In this document: piece after piece, positions 36,812 to 45,416 of the stretch | How positions within the stretch are numbered: position 1 is the first letter of the stretch | How the letters are laid out: every line of letters begins with the position of its first letter | Assembly: GCF_036246005.1 (NCBI RefSeq) | Contig: NZ_CP109171.1 | Span: 5,134,001 to 5,198,000, forward strand | Source of the DNA: Streptomyces sp. NBC_01723 | GTDB taxonomy: Bacteria > Actinomycetota > Actinomycetes > Streptomycetales > Streptomycetaceae | Direction of reading: 5' to 3' | DNA: 64,000 nt | The notes under the pieces: generated by a model | What the model was told of the DNA's origin: nothing | The model's input: only the letters and a program-made list of their open reading frames with translations | The model's database searches: none | Program-made: the position numbers and the translations under genes

Positions 36812-37155
36812 GGAGGAGGAGGACGCCATGTCGGACACGCAGCCGGTGAAAGGGGGCGGCGTAAACCATCACGGTGCGACTGCACACCAAGCGATGACGT
36901 CAACAACCAATGATCTATGGCCCAGTCGGGCTACTTCCGAGCAATACCTTTCGCACTTGCAATCTGCTGTGGGAGAGTCGTCGTCTGGTACTCCCGACAG
37001 GTCGGGGTCCCAACGGAGCGCGAGGGGGGTGGAGTTCGTGGACGACACGGCACCCGGCACGACCAGCCGGCGGCCCGCTCCCCACATCCGCCGCGCACCC
37101 GGGGCGACCTCGATGGACCGACCCACAGCAGCCGTCCACCCTGGAGGGGAACACC
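36812..37155 (+). other. Leader region between tadC and flp with an abandoned start site
   Basis: 344 bp without an intact gene. A very strong ribosome site (GGAGGAGGAGGA) precedes ATG 36828, which opens MSDTQPVKGGG, but the frame soon loses coding character and enters an A+T-richer patch (about 36865-36985) that is unusual for this locus. The right part must include the promoter and leader of flp. The layout fits deletion of a gene whose start survives. Confidence 0.45.
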
Positions 37156-37356
37156 ATGACCAACTGGCTCCACACCACAGCCGCCTACCTGCACTCCCGA
37201 GCCGCCGCCCGCAACGACAGGGGTCAGACGGCTGTGGAGTACCTGGGGATCATCGCGGTGGTGGTGGCGATCGTGCTGGCGATCACGGGGACGGATATCG
37301 GGCAGACGATTTACAACGCGATCAAGGACAAGATCACCGAGGTAACCGGCGGTTGA
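37156..37356 (+). CDS. Flp-type pilin (Flp/Fap family)
   Basis: 66 residues. A 22-residue leader ends NDRG, then QTAVEYLGIIAVVVAIVLAI. Gly before Gln, Glu+5 and Tyr+6 are the hallmark of Flp prepilins cut by a TadV-type peptidase. The mature subunit would be about 44 residues. GGAGGGGA lies 7 bp before the ATG. Its stop codon overlaps the TTG start of the next gene. The major pilin usually needs far more protein than its neighbours, which agrees with its own upstream leader region. Confidence 0.92.
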   Translation: MTNWLHTTAAYLHSRAAARNDRGQTAVEYLGIIAVVVAIVLAITGTDIGQTIYNAIKDKITEVTGG

Positions 37357-37952
37357 GGGCCCCTCGCCGGAGTGGTGACGCGGGGCAGGCATTCCCCATC
37401 TACATCACGGTGGTGGGGGGCCTGCTCTTTCTCGCGTTCGCGTACTTCGCGGTCGGCCAGGCCGCCGCTACTCGCAGTGAGGCACAGACCGCGGCCGACG
37501 CCGCGGCTCTCGCGGCGGCCTTGGAGACCCGGGACGGCCTTGCGGACGAATGGCTCGAGAACGTCCTGGAGCCCGACACATGGCTGGACATCTTCGAGGG
37601 AAAGGCGCCGTTGCCGAGCGGGTGCTGGCGTGCCCACGAGCTGGCGGCACGCAACGACGCGAGTGTGGACTGCGCACCGGACGGACTCCTGGGCTACACA
37701 GTCGTCGCCGAGACCAACGACACCGTGGGGGACACCATCGTGCCGGGCACGGAAAGCCAGACGGCGACCGAAACCGCGACCGCCGTCATCGACGCCCGCT
37801 GCTCGGTCAAGCCGCTACCCGAAGATTCTGCCGACGACGCGCTGCCCAGGCTCTCCTGCAAGGGTGGCGAGGAGTGGGATCTGGAGCCGGACGATCTCTC
37901 GGACCTACCGAAACCCGAGGACCTGTTCGACGTCCATCTGGCCGACAGCTGA
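37353..37952 (+). CDS. TadG-like protein (TadE/G N-terminal helix)
   Basis: About 199 residues. The N-terminus SGDAGQAFPIYITVVGGLLF has the pseudopilin/TadG type helix, followed by AAATRSEAQTAADAAALAAA, an Ala-rich segment common in TadG-like proteins. The extracellular part contains four Cys. The only start with correct spacing is TTG at 37353, overlapping the Flp stop (TTGA), so translation is probably coupled to flp. The longer open frame upstream is a shadow that crosses the flp gene. Confidence 0.78.
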   Translation: MRAPRRSGDAGQAFPIYITVVGGLLFLAFAYFAVGQAAATRSEAQTAADAAALAAALETRDGLADEWLENVLEPDTWLDIFEGKAPLPSGCWRAHELAARNDASVDCAPDGLLGYTVVAETNDTVGDTIVPGTESQTATETATAVIDARCSVKPLPEDSADDALPRLSCKGGEEWDLEPDDLSDLPKPEDLFDVHLADS

Positions 37953-37985
37953 CAAGCGAACGACAAGGACGAAGGAAGCGGAGAC

Positions 37986-38564
37986 ATGAGCGTTCGGTTC
38001 ACGACACGGGCCCGCGGAGGACTGGCCGCCTGGTCCGTCGCGGTCGTGCTGGCCTTCGGCCTGGTGGGTTGTGGCGGTGGAGGCGACGACGACAAACCGG
38101 AGGCCTCATCTTCCTCCTCCAAGAGCAGTGAGGCCCAGCCGGATGCCCAGGAGGGAGACGCCGAGGAGACCTTGGCCGAGCTGAAGGGCCCCAACGGTCT
38201 GTTCCTCAAAGTCACCGCCGCACAGCGGGACGCGGGGGGCTTCGTCACGGTGAGCGGCGACCTGAAGAACGATGGCAGCAAAACGGTCAACGTTCCGGCC
38301 CAACTCAGCGGTAACGAGACCGAGATCATCCGGAACGGCAGCTCGCTAGGCGGTGCGACCCTGGTGGATTCCAAGGGCAAGAAGCGCTACTACGTGCTGC
38401 GTGATACGGACGGGCGCCCGCTCACGACCACCAACTTTCCAGCGCTGAAGACAGGCGAGACCCTGCCGGTCTTCATGCAGTTCCCCGCGCCCCCGGCCGA
38501 TGCCGCCGAGGTGACACTCCAACTGCCCATGTTCACGACCGGCACCATCGAAATCTCGGGGTGA
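37986..38564 (+). CDS. Lipoprotein of unknown function in the pilus locus
   Basis: 192 residues. Signal sequence AAWSVAVVLAFGLVGCGGGG has a lipobox LVGC, so Cys 29 becomes lipidated. A Ser/Asp/Glu-rich linker precedes a beta-rich domain (GLFLKVTAAQRDAGGFVTVSG, TLPVFMQFPAPPADAAEVTLQLP) resembling extracellular beta-sandwich proteins. It lies 33 bp after the TadG-like gene and 7 bp before the OmpA-domain gene, so all three are probably co-expressed. No catalytic motif is visible. Confidence 0.8.
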   Translation: MSVRFTTRARGGLAAWSVAVVLAFGLVGCGGGGDDDKPEASSSSSKSSEAQPDAQEGDAEETLAELKGPNGLFLKVTAAQRDAGGFVTVSGDLKNDGSKTVNVPAQLSGNETEIIRNGSSLGGATLVDSKGKKRYYVLRDTDGRPLTTTNFPALKTGETLPVFMQFPAPPADAAEVTLQLPMFTTGTIEISG

Positions 38565-38571
38565 GCCCACC

Positions 38572-39192
38572 ATGACCTCACCCCCGCGCCTGGCAGCCGT
38601 TGTCACGCTCGTACTCGCCACGACGATCTACGGCAACACGGCTTCCCACGCCGACGACGACCCCAACGACCCCCCAGGCACCGAACCCTCCGCCTCCGCC
38701 CCCATGGACGTAGACCCCAACGACCCGGACCTGAAGCTCCCCGACGGCGCCACGCTCGCGCAGGCGAAGGTGCTGGACATCAAATCCGTCGTGGAGGAGC
38801 AGAGCGGGGACGAACGCCGCGAGGACACCAACACCAGCGTGACCCTCGCGCTCCAGGCGGAAGTCCTCTTCGGCAAGGACAGCGCCAAACTCGGCGCGGA
38901 GTCGAAGTCCCGCATCACCGGAATCGCCGAGGAGATCAAGACCCAGAACGCCACCCGCGTCCGAGTCTTCGGCTTCACCGACAACCTCGGCTCCTCAGCC
39001 CACGGCGACGTCCTCTCCAAGAAGCGGGCCAACGCCGTACACGACGTCCTGTCCCAGACCCTGAACGACGCCGGCATCACCTACGAGGTCCGCGGCTACG
39101 GCGAGCAGTACCCCATCGCCGACAACTCGACCGAGGCCGGCCGCAAGAAGAACCGCAGGGTAGAGGTCTCCTTCCCCCGCACGGAGGGATGA
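38572..39192 (+). CDS. Secreted OmpA-domain protein
   Basis: 206 residues. Signal peptide of about 27 residues ending ASHA-DD. A disordered acidic stretch follows, then a C-terminal OmpA domain (residues ~90-200): ALQAEVLFGKDSAKLGAES, RVRVFGFTDNLGSS, LSKKRANAVHDVL and NRRVEVSFPR. The Asp and Arg that bind peptidoglycan diaminopimelate are kept (FTDN, KRAN). It could anchor the pilus complex to the wall. It sits between two lipoprotein genes. Confidence 0.9.
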   Translation: MTSPPRLAAVVTLVLATTIYGNTASHADDDPNDPPGTEPSASAPMDVDPNDPDLKLPDGATLAQAKVLDIKSVVEEQSGDERREDTNTSVTLALQAEVLFGKDSAKLGAESKSRITGIAEEIKTQNATRVRVFGFTDNLGSSAHGDVLSKKRANAVHDVLSQTLNDAGITYEVRGYGEQYPIADNSTEAGRKKNRRVEVSFPRTEG

Positions 39193-39199
39193 GACCCCG

Positions 39200-39724
39200 A
39201 TGCCGAACCACAGCAAGAAGTACGTGGTCAAGGGATGGCCACTGGCCCTCACCACCCTGACCATCCTCACGCTGACCGCCTGCAACTCCTCCGAGGAGCC
39301 CGCCGCCGCACCGCCCCCGTCGACCCACTCCCACCCAGACCCGGAGGGCCCCTCTCCCTCCCCCTCCGTCTCCACGGCCGACGGCGACGACGTCGCGGCC
39401 TGCACCGACGGCAACTGCGAGATCACGGTGACCAAGCCTGTGACGATCCGCCTGGAAGGCCCGGACGGCAGCCCGACAACGCTGTCGGTCACCGAGGTGG
39501 GCCCGAACGAGATCGAGTACGAGGTGAAGTCGGGCAAGGGCCAGTCGAAGGGCGGCGCGAGCGGCAAGGGCCAGGGCTGCCTCACGGTCCTGCGGGCGAA
39601 CGGCAGCGGCAACTCCTGCGGCCCCCTGAGGGACACCCGCCCGGCCGCACAGCAGGACGCGGTGGTCATCCAGGCAACGACGAACGCGGACGGCACGGCG
39701 ACCCTCCACGTGGTCTCCCCCTGA
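39200..39724 (+). CDS. Small lipoprotein of unknown function
   Basis: 174 residues. Hydrophobic core LALTTLTILTLTACNSSEE with lipobox LTAC. A Pro/Ser/His-rich linker precedes a small beta domain (CTDGNCEITVTKPVTIRLEGP, EYEVKSGKG, GCLTVLRANGSGNSC) with four Cys likely forming disulfides. It is 7 bp after the OmpA-domain gene, the last of the rightward pilus operon, and converges on a DUF192 gene. Function unknown. Confidence 0.8.
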   Translation: MPNHSKKYVVKGWPLALTTLTILTLTACNSSEEPAAAPPPSTHSHPDPEGPSPSPSVSTADGDDVAACTDGNCEITVTKPVTIRLEGPDGSPTTLSVTEVGPNEIEYEVKSGKGQSKGGASGKGQGCLTVLRANGSGNSCGPLRDTRPAAQQDAVVIQATTNADGTATLHVVSP

Positions 39725-39731
39725 ACCGGCC

Positions 39732-40124
39732 CTACCCCTCCCGTTCCCCCACATCCCCCAGGACCTCCACCCGCGCCCCCGCCCGCACCCCCCACCCGGC
39801 CATCACCCCGGCCTCGGCCTCCAGCACATGCCGGGAACGCACCCGGGGCAACCCCAGCCGGCCCGGCCGCATGGTGCGTACGGCGATGACACGGAACCGC
39901 CGGTCGAGGTAGGCCACGTCGATGGGCATCCGCATCCGGAAGGTGTGCACGCCACTGGCGGGAGTGAGCAGCATCGCCCCGTCGAGGGAATCCCGCCCCA
40001 GCAACCCGCGGGCACGCGCACGGTACGACCGGGCAACCTCCAGCGGCACCCGCACTCCAGGGCCCCCATCCTCACCCTCCACCACCAACACGCCCGTCCC
40101 GTCCCGCCACAGCCGCCGCGCCAT
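39732..40124 (-). CDS. DUF192 family protein
   Basis: 130 residues. Family motifs are RARARGLLGRDSLDGAMLL, TFRMRMPIDVAYLDRRFRVI, VLEAEAGVMAGWGVRAG. No signal peptide is seen, unlike many DUF192 proteins. The family is small, conserved and of unknown role, and members often lie beside Tad pilus genes in actinobacteria. It converges on the pilus operon with only 7 bp between stops. ATG 40124 is preceded by GGGGAGG. Longer frames upstream lack similarity. Confidence 0.85.
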   Translation of the reverse strand: MARRLWRDGTGVLVVEGEDGGPGVRVPLEVARSYRARARGLLGRDSLDGAMLLTPASGVHTFRMRMPIDVAYLDRRFRVIAVRTMRPGRLGLPRVRSRHVLEAEAGVMAGWGVRAGARVEVLGDVGEREG

Positions 40125-40380
40125 CCCGACACGCCTCCCCGCCACGTCCTGAGCCTTTGCTGCTTCCTCTACGAAATGTTCTGGAACAACACGGGGACCC
40201 TGCAACCGGAGTGCGGACCCTCTCGTGTTACGGAACCGTTATGGCCGAAGAAGCCACACGTAAGGCTGATTTGGCCCCATAGGGCACCGCGGGCATGCCG
40301 GTTTCACCCTGGTGCCACCGGAGCCCGGTGGATAGCGTTGCTTCGCTGAAGAGAATCCTCGTCCCACCCAGGAGCCCACC
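40125..40380. other. Divergent intergenic region at the border to the accessory stretch
   Basis: 256 bp between the DUF192 and lipoprotein starts. The left part is A+T-richer than surrounding DNA. A -10-like TAGCGT is at 40332-40337 and a CAGGAGCC ribosome site precedes GTG 40381. CCACCGGAGCCCGGTGG (40315-40331 approximately) forms a palindrome just before this -10. No gene seen. Confidence 0.4.
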
Positions 40381-41049
40381 GTGACTCGCCGCCGCCCCGC
40401 CCTACTCGCAGCGCTCACGCTGACCGCCGCTGCGGCCCTGACGCTGTCCGCATGCGGAGGCGACGGTGGTAGCGACAGCGCTTCGGATGACAACGACAAG
40501 ATCGCAGGTGCTGACACAGGCGGCGAGCCATCGACTTCACCGAGCGAGTCCGCTCCGGCTGAGGTCGACCGACCGAAGATCAAGTTGCCAACCGATGTGA
40601 CGTACAAGTTCGAGTGGGACAAGACCGGCGATCCAGTCAAGGACGCCGTGCTGCATGATGCCGAACAGCGCATCAAGGCCGTGGACATGGCTGTTGCGGA
40701 GCAAGACGCGCTCCACGCGGCCTATCGCTTCTACTCCGAAGGCGAAGCCGCCGCCGGGAGCCAGAAGTACATCCAGGAATTCATTGATCACAAGGCACGT
40801 ACGACCGGCGTGACTCGCTACTACGGTGAAAGCGTCAATGCCAAGGATGACGGCACCGCTTCACTTGTGTACTGCGAGGACCAGAGCAAGTCGTTCAACA
40901 AGTTCCTTAAGACGGGGAAGACCGACGTCACATCGGCGACGAAAGACAGCTACGTCCTGTATGCAGGCACTCTGCGCCAGAACAGCAAGGGCGTCTGGGT
41001 TACCGAGCGATTGGTTTCGGAGCGGGGGAGCGCAAAGTGCCAGCCATGA
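40381..41049 (+). CDS. Lipoprotein of unknown function
   Basis: 222 residues, GTG start. Signal LLAALTLTAAAALTLSACGGD with lipobox LSAC. After a Ser/Asp/Pro linker comes a domain of about 150 residues with DAEQRIKAVDMAVAEQDA, YRFYSEGEAAAGSQKYIQEF and a C-terminal Cys-containing beta region. Codon use is noticeably less G/C-biased than that of the pilus genes. It overlaps the next gene. A broken copy lies at 42097. I do not recognise a named family. Confidence 0.8.
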   Translation: MTRRRPALLAALTLTAAAALTLSACGGDGGSDSASDDNDKIAGADTGGEPSTSPSESAPAEVDRPKIKLPTDVTYKFEWDKTGDPVKDAVLHDAEQRIKAVDMAVAEQDALHAAYRFYSEGEAAAGSQKYIQEFIDHKARTTGVTRYYGESVNAKDDGTASLVYCEDQSKSFNKFLKTGKTDVTSATKDSYVLYAGTLRQNSKGVWVTERLVSERGSAKCQP

Positions 41050-42065
41050 ACCGAAGTAGATTTATGGTCCTGCCTGTTGGCCTGGCCACCCTGATCCTTT
41101 GTGCGGTTGGCCCGGCCCACGCGGACAAGGGATTCGGCGGAACGGATGGGGAAACGGAACAGAGTGCGGAGACCGGACCTGACGGCACTGTTGGGGTAAC
41201 CGTCGCCGGCGTCGTTTTCGACCGTTCGAAGAACGGCAGCGGCGGTTCTGCCGGGGCGTTGACCTCGTCCACGTCATGGAAACCGCCGGCATGCTGGTAT
41301 GCGCCCAAGTACACGCCGAAGCAGCTCCAAGATTACCTGGAACCGATCTGGGAGGTCGGCTCGACAGGGTACGAGTGGGACGCCAAGCAACGGGAGAAGT
41401 ACAACGCGAACGACGAGAAGAAGGGCTTCAACAAGGACAAGACCGGCAAGGGCTACTGGTGGGGTTCGTACGTGGACAAGAGCTACCCGCCGGGCTGGGA
41501 CGCGTGTAACAAAGACTACTTCTGGGTGGATGTCGGCGACCCCCCGCCCGCCGACATCGAGAACGCCGTAACCCCGGAGGTCCTCGCCGAACTCGCCTAC
41601 GCGGAGATCCGCGTCCCGGGTACCGAGGTGACCCTGGCGCCGGCAGAGGCGACCAAGGTGAACCTTCCGACGTGGGCATGGCTGGACGGTGCCGAGTTCA
41701 AGCCGGTTTCGGTGACCGCTTCCGTGGAGGCCATCGGCGTCAGTGCGACGGCCACGGCGGAGCCGGTCTCACTGGAGATCAAGCCGGGCACCCCGGACGC
41801 CGAGACCTACCCGGCTTCGGGCGTATGCGAAATCAACGACGGTCGCATCGGTGAGCCGTATGCGAAGGGCAAGGCGGACGCCACGCCACCGTGCGGAGTC
41901 AAGTACTTGCGTTCCTCGGGCGACGGCACATTCCCGCTTCAGGCGACGGTCACGTGGGAGATCCACTGGACCGGCAGCGACGGCGCCGGAGGTGATCTCC
42001 CCGACGGCGCGTTCGGTGCAACGCAGAACGTCGTCGTCCAGGAGATCCAGGCCGTGAACCGCTGA
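41037..42065 (+). CDS. Secreted hypothetical protein
   Basis: 342 residues. Signal peptide ends GPAHA-DK. The mature part has no membrane helix. It is rich in Trp/Tyr/Lys around residues 85-165 (WKPPACWYAPKYTPKQLQDYL, KGYWWGSYVDKSYPPGWDACN) and ends in an Ig-like beta domain with a Cys pair. GTG 41037 has GGGGGAG at 6 bp and overlaps the end of the lipoprotein gene. ATG 41046 is the alternative. Secreted with the lipoprotein, it may act in the same complex. Family not recognised. Confidence 0.78.
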   Translation: MPAMNRSRFMVLPVGLATLILCAVGPAHADKGFGGTDGETEQSAETGPDGTVGVTVAGVVFDRSKNGSGGSAGALTSSTSWKPPACWYAPKYTPKQLQDYLEPIWEVGSTGYEWDAKQREKYNANDEKKGFNKDKTGKGYWWGSYVDKSYPPGWDACNKDYFWVDVGDPPPADIENAVTPEVLAELAYAEIRVPGTEVTLAPAEATKVNLPTWAWLDGAEFKPVSVTASVEAIGVSATATAEPVSLEIKPGTPDAETYPASGVCEINDGRIGEPYAKGKADATPPCGVKYLRSSGDGTFPLQATVTWEIHWTGSDGAGGDLPDGAFGATQNVVVQEIQAVNR

Positions 42066-42096
42066 TTCGAAGCAACGTCCCCCTAAGGAGCCGACC

Positions 42097-42381
42097 GTGA
42101 TCCGCCGCCGCCCCTCTCGGGGCGCGGCGGCCGCGCGGAGGCGGACAGGGGCGGCCATGCCGCCTCAGCAGACCCACTACACCCGTGCCTCCGCCACCGA
42201 CAGCGAGCAGTCCATCAAGGCCGTGGACCTGACCATCGACTATCAGGACGGCTCGACCAGGCGTACCTCTCGCAACAGGGTGAACTCACTGAGGTCGGGG
42301 CATAGTCACCACAGCTCTTGCCGAACTGATCGAGTTGGAGCGCGCCCGCCCGGGTGCCTGAGAAGTGTGGATTCGTCGTGA
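42097..42381 (+). pseudogene. Truncated duplicate of the upstream lipoprotein gene
   Basis: GTG 42097 with AGGAG upstream opens IRRRPSRGAAAA, like the start of the lipoprotein at 40381 (TRRRPALLAA). The signal sequence and linker are then gone, and SEQSIKAVDLTIDYQDG matches AEQRIKAVDMAVAEQD of that protein. The rest of the frame does not match anything. It is best read as an internally deleted, 3'-truncated second copy, not a functional gene. Confidence 0.65.
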
Positions 42382-42602
42382 CGGGGAAGAGCCGTTCTTT
42401 CGTCCAGGCCCGAGCCGAGCAGATTGACCGGGTTCATCTGACGCTCAGCTGAGGACGGCGTCAACCGTTGATAGGCGTCGCCAGCCCTTCGTGCGGAATG
42501 TGACCCCCTGGAGAGGGCTGCGGACCGCGCATGCGACACGGGGAGTGAGTGTCGTCGTTCCTGACATCGGTGCGGGTGGGCCGGTGAGAGGGGACGGGGT
42601 AC
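42382..42602. other. Gene-free stretch before the WXG-like gene
   Basis: 221 bp. The left half looks like scrambled remnant DNA continuing from the truncated lipoprotein copy. The right half must contain the promoter for the GTG at 42603, with GAGAGGGGACGGGG just ahead of it as ribosome site. No reading frame or repeat is convincing. Confidence 0.3.
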
Positions 42603-42920
42603 GTGGCGGAGCGGCTGGTTGTCGATGGGGACGAGCTCGGGCGGTTCATGAAGTCGCTGAAGCGGTCGTCGAGCTCGCTCAGGGGCGTGCGCAAGGCGTT
42701 GTCCGACGCCACGATCGTCGGGCTCGGTACGGATGATCTCGACTCCGCGTGCGAGTCCTTCCAGGAGGACTGGAAGTACGGCTCCGAGGAGATCGGCAAG
42801 CAGACGGAGGACCTCGCCGAGATCATCGGCAAGAGCAAGGACAGCTACCTCGAGGTGGACAAGGCGCTCGAGGAGGCGGTGCGGGCGTCGCACGACCGCA
42901 GGGGCGGCGGCGCGAAGTGA
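42603..42920 (+). CDS. WXG100-like small helical protein
   Basis: 105 residues, all helical, acidic, GTG start. The pattern LVVDGDELGRFMKSLKRSSSSL, then DLDSACESFQEDWKYGSEEIG and LEVDKALEEAV resembles the helix-turn-helix hairpins of WXG100/ESX-like secretion partners, with W-K-Y-G in place of W-x-G. It overlaps the next gene by four bases (GTGA). Small partner and large helical protein in one unit are typical of type VII secretion-type substrate pairs. No secretion ATPase is in the window. Confidence 0.7.
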   Translation: MAERLVVDGDELGRFMKSLKRSSSSLRGVRKALSDATIVGLGTDDLDSACESFQEDWKYGSEEIGKQTEDLAEIIGKSKDSYLEVDKALEEAVRASHDRRGGGAK

Positions 42921-43802
42921 CCGCGACGGCCGGGAGCGACCCGTACGGCGCCGCGCTCGATCCGCGGTCCCGGGCGGATCTGGACAAGCCGCAGGGGTTG
43001 AAGTCCGCGCCGCGCATGCCGAATCCGAGGTATCCGCATCTCGGGTTCAATCCGGTGCCGGGCGACACGGAGGCCGTGCGGGGGCTGGAGAAGAAGCTCA
43101 GCGGGTGCGCCAAGGTTCTCCAAGAGGCGTACGACCTCGTCACCAAGCTGCTCGACGGCAGCTACTGGAAGGGCGACGCCGCCGTCGCCTTCCGCGAGCA
43201 GCTCGACGGCGGGGCGTTGCCGCTGAACCTCAAGAACGCGGCGCACTCCATCCGCAAGGCGGCCCGGCAACTCGACCGCTGGGAAGCGGAACTCGGTGAC
43301 TTCCAGCGGCGGGCCAGGAAGCTGGAGGAGGACGCGAGGGACGCGCGGGCGGCGGTGGAGCGGGCGCAGGGGCGCGTGGACAAGGCGGGCGACGACCCTG
43401 ACCGGAAGGTCCTCACCCGTGCGAACGGTGACCTGGACGATGCCCAGGACGAGCTGAACAAGGTCATCGGCAAGGCGAAGAGGCTGGCCGGGGAGCATGA
43501 GGAGAAGGCCGGGCACCGGGCGCGCAAGATCCGTGACGCCACGAAGAAGCTGGTGCCGCATGAGCCGGGGTGGTTCGACGAGGCCCTGGACTGGCTGGGC
43601 GACAACCTGCCGGACATCCTCAGCTTCACGGCGGGGCTGGTCGGGGTGGCGGCGCTGCTTCTGGCGGGGCCGATGGGGTGGGGGGTCGCGACGGTCGCGG
43701 CGCTGATGCTCAGCGCCTCGGGACTCAACATGATCGCGCTTGGTCTGCGGATCGCCGATCCAGAAGTACGCGCGTCGTTGTGGGACGGTCTCACTAACCT
43801 CG
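42917..43802 (+). pseudogene. 5' part of a large WXG/LXG-like helical protein gene, interrupted by IS1380
   Basis: About 295 residues survive before the insertion. The N-terminus has a WKGDAAVAFREQL motif (W-x-G type) in a helical bundle, then long coiled coils (RARKLEEDARDARAAVERAQGR), then two membrane-like helices (LSFTAGLVGVAALLLAGPMGWG, ATVAALMLSASGLNMIALGL). At 'SLWDGLT' the reading runs into the insertion element and stops at 43834. The matching 3' part resumes after the element at about 45440. It probably was one gene of ~450 codons. Toxin or secreted-effector identity is inferred from layout. Confidence 0.75.
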
Positions 43803-45416
43803 CGCTTTCGCGAGGTGGGCTGTCCAAGAGATGATCAGAAACACGGAAAGTGCCCTTGACCTGCAACGATAGGACTTGCTGAGGGTCCTGTTGGCTGCAA
43901 GGAAAAGAGCACTTTCCAGGTGAGAGAGCCTATCTCGTCGTACCCGCGTGTCCGTGTCCAGGGAGACGGTCGGCAGGTGGTCTCGCAGGCCGGTGCGGTC
44001 CTGCTGCTGGAGACGGTCCGCAAGACGGGCCTTGACCAGGCGATATCCGCAGCCCTGGCGCCCTGGCGGAAGCCGCGGGCCGTCCACGATCCCGGGAAGA
44101 TCCTCCTGGACCTCGCGCTGGCAGTCGCGATGGGCGGGGACTGCCTGGCGGATATCGGCATGCTGCGGGCCGAGCCGGCCGTGTTCGGGCCGGTCGCCTC
44201 CGACCCGACGGTCTCCCGCCTCATCGACACCCTCGCAGCCTCCGGGGAGAAGGCCCTGCGGGCCATCCGTTCCGCGCGGGCTGAAGTCCGTCAACGTGCC
44301 TGGCGGTTGGCCGGACGGGCAGCGCCTGATGCGGGCGGGGCGGTGACCGTCGACCTCGACGGGGTGCTGGTGATCGCGCACTCGGACAAGGAGGACGCCG
44401 CACCCACCTGGAAGCGGACCTACGGCCATCACCCGCTGATGGGCTTCGTCGACCACGGACCGGGCGGCACGGGGGAACCGGTCGCGGCCCTGCTCAGACC
44501 AGGAAACGCGGGCTCGAACACCGCGTCCGACCACGTCACCGCCGCCCAACTGGCGCTGGCCCAGCTGCCGAAGAAGTACCGGCGTGGGCGCCGGACCCTG
44601 ATCCGCACTGACTCCGCGGGCGGCACTCACGACTTCGTCGCATGGCTCGCCCAGCGGGGACGGTGGCTGTCCTACTCGGTCGGCATGGTGATCACCGACG
44701 CGATCCACCAGCACGTGCTGAAGGTTCCGGCCTCGGCCTGGACGGCGGCCATCGAGACCGGCGGCGAGATCCGCGACGGCGCCTGGGTCGCTGAACTCAC
44801 CGGCGACGTTCTGGACGGCTGGCCCAAGGACATGCGGCTGATCGTCAGGAAGGAACGACCGCACCCCGGGGCCCAGTTGAGGCTCACGGACGCGGACGGC
44901 ATGCGGCTGACCTGTTTCGCCACCAACACCTCGGGCCGGCCGATCGCCGAGCTCGAGCTCCGTCACCGGCTGCGGGCCCGGGCCGAGGACCGCATCCGGG
45001 CCGCCCGGGCCACCGGCCTGCGGAATCTTCCTCTGCACCGCACGGCCCAGAACCGGATCTGGCTGGAGATCGTGCAGATCGCTCTCGACCTGCTGGCCTG
45101 GATGCCGATGCTCGCCCTGACCGGCAAGGCCCGTCTCTGGGAACCTCGCCGCCTGCGGCTCCGCCTGTTCACCACGGCCGGACAGCTCGTGACCACCGGC
45201 CGTCGGCAAATCCTCCGCCTGGCCCAGCACTGGCCCTGGACCAGTCACATCACTGCCGCCCTCGAACGGCTCGCACTCCTGCCGAACCCGGGATGAGCAG
45301 CGGATTCATCCGCCCCTACGAGAGAACCCTCCGGCCGGAGCAGTGGAACCCGGCGTCCATCCGAGACGACACTCGGGCCCTCAACCTGCCCAGCCTCAGC
45401 CCACAGCACGAAAACG
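43803..45416 (+). mobile_element. IS1380-family insertion sequence
   Basis: About 1.6 kb with one transposase gene. Its ends carry imperfect inverted repeats: CGCTTTCGCGAGGTGGGCTG (43803-43822) and, on the other strand, CGTTTTCGTGCTGTGGGCTG (45397-45416), identical at 16 of 20 positions. Exact ends and target duplication could not be fixed. ACGGTC occurs just outside on the left (43785-43790) and across the right border (45414-45419). The element splits the WXG-like gene. Confidence 0.75.
43920..45296 (+). CDS. IS1380-family transposase
   Basis: 458 residues, apparently complete. It shows the DDE transposase core: TVDLDGVLVIAHSDKEDAAPTWKRTYGHHPL around the first Asp, LIRTDSAGGTHDFVAWL with the second, and the C-terminal region containing ELELRHRLRARAEDRI. 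The pattern YGHHPL and the length are those of IS1380 family members in actinobacteria. No frameshift or internal stop is seen, so it may still be active. Confidence 0.92.
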   Translation: MREPISSYPRVRVQGDGRQVVSQAGAVLLLETVRKTGLDQAISAALAPWRKPRAVHDPGKILLDLALAVAMGGDCLADIGMLRAEPAVFGPVASDPTVSRLIDTLAASGEKALRAIRSARAEVRQRAWRLAGRAAPDAGGAVTVDLDGVLVIAHSDKEDAAPTWKRTYGHHPLMGFVDHGPGGTGEPVAALLRPGNAGSNTASDHVTAAQLALAQLPKKYRRGRRTLIRTDSAGGTHDFVAWLAQRGRWLSYSVGMVITDAIHQHVLKVPASAWTAAIETGGEIRDGAWVAELTGDVLDGWPKDMRLIVRKERPHPGAQLRLTDADGMRLTCFATNTSGRPIAELELRHRLRARAEDRIRAARATGLRNLPLHRTAQNRIWLEIVQIALDLLAWMPMLALTGKARLWEPRRLRLRLFTTAGQLVTTGRRQILRLAQHWPWTSHITAALERLALLPNPG

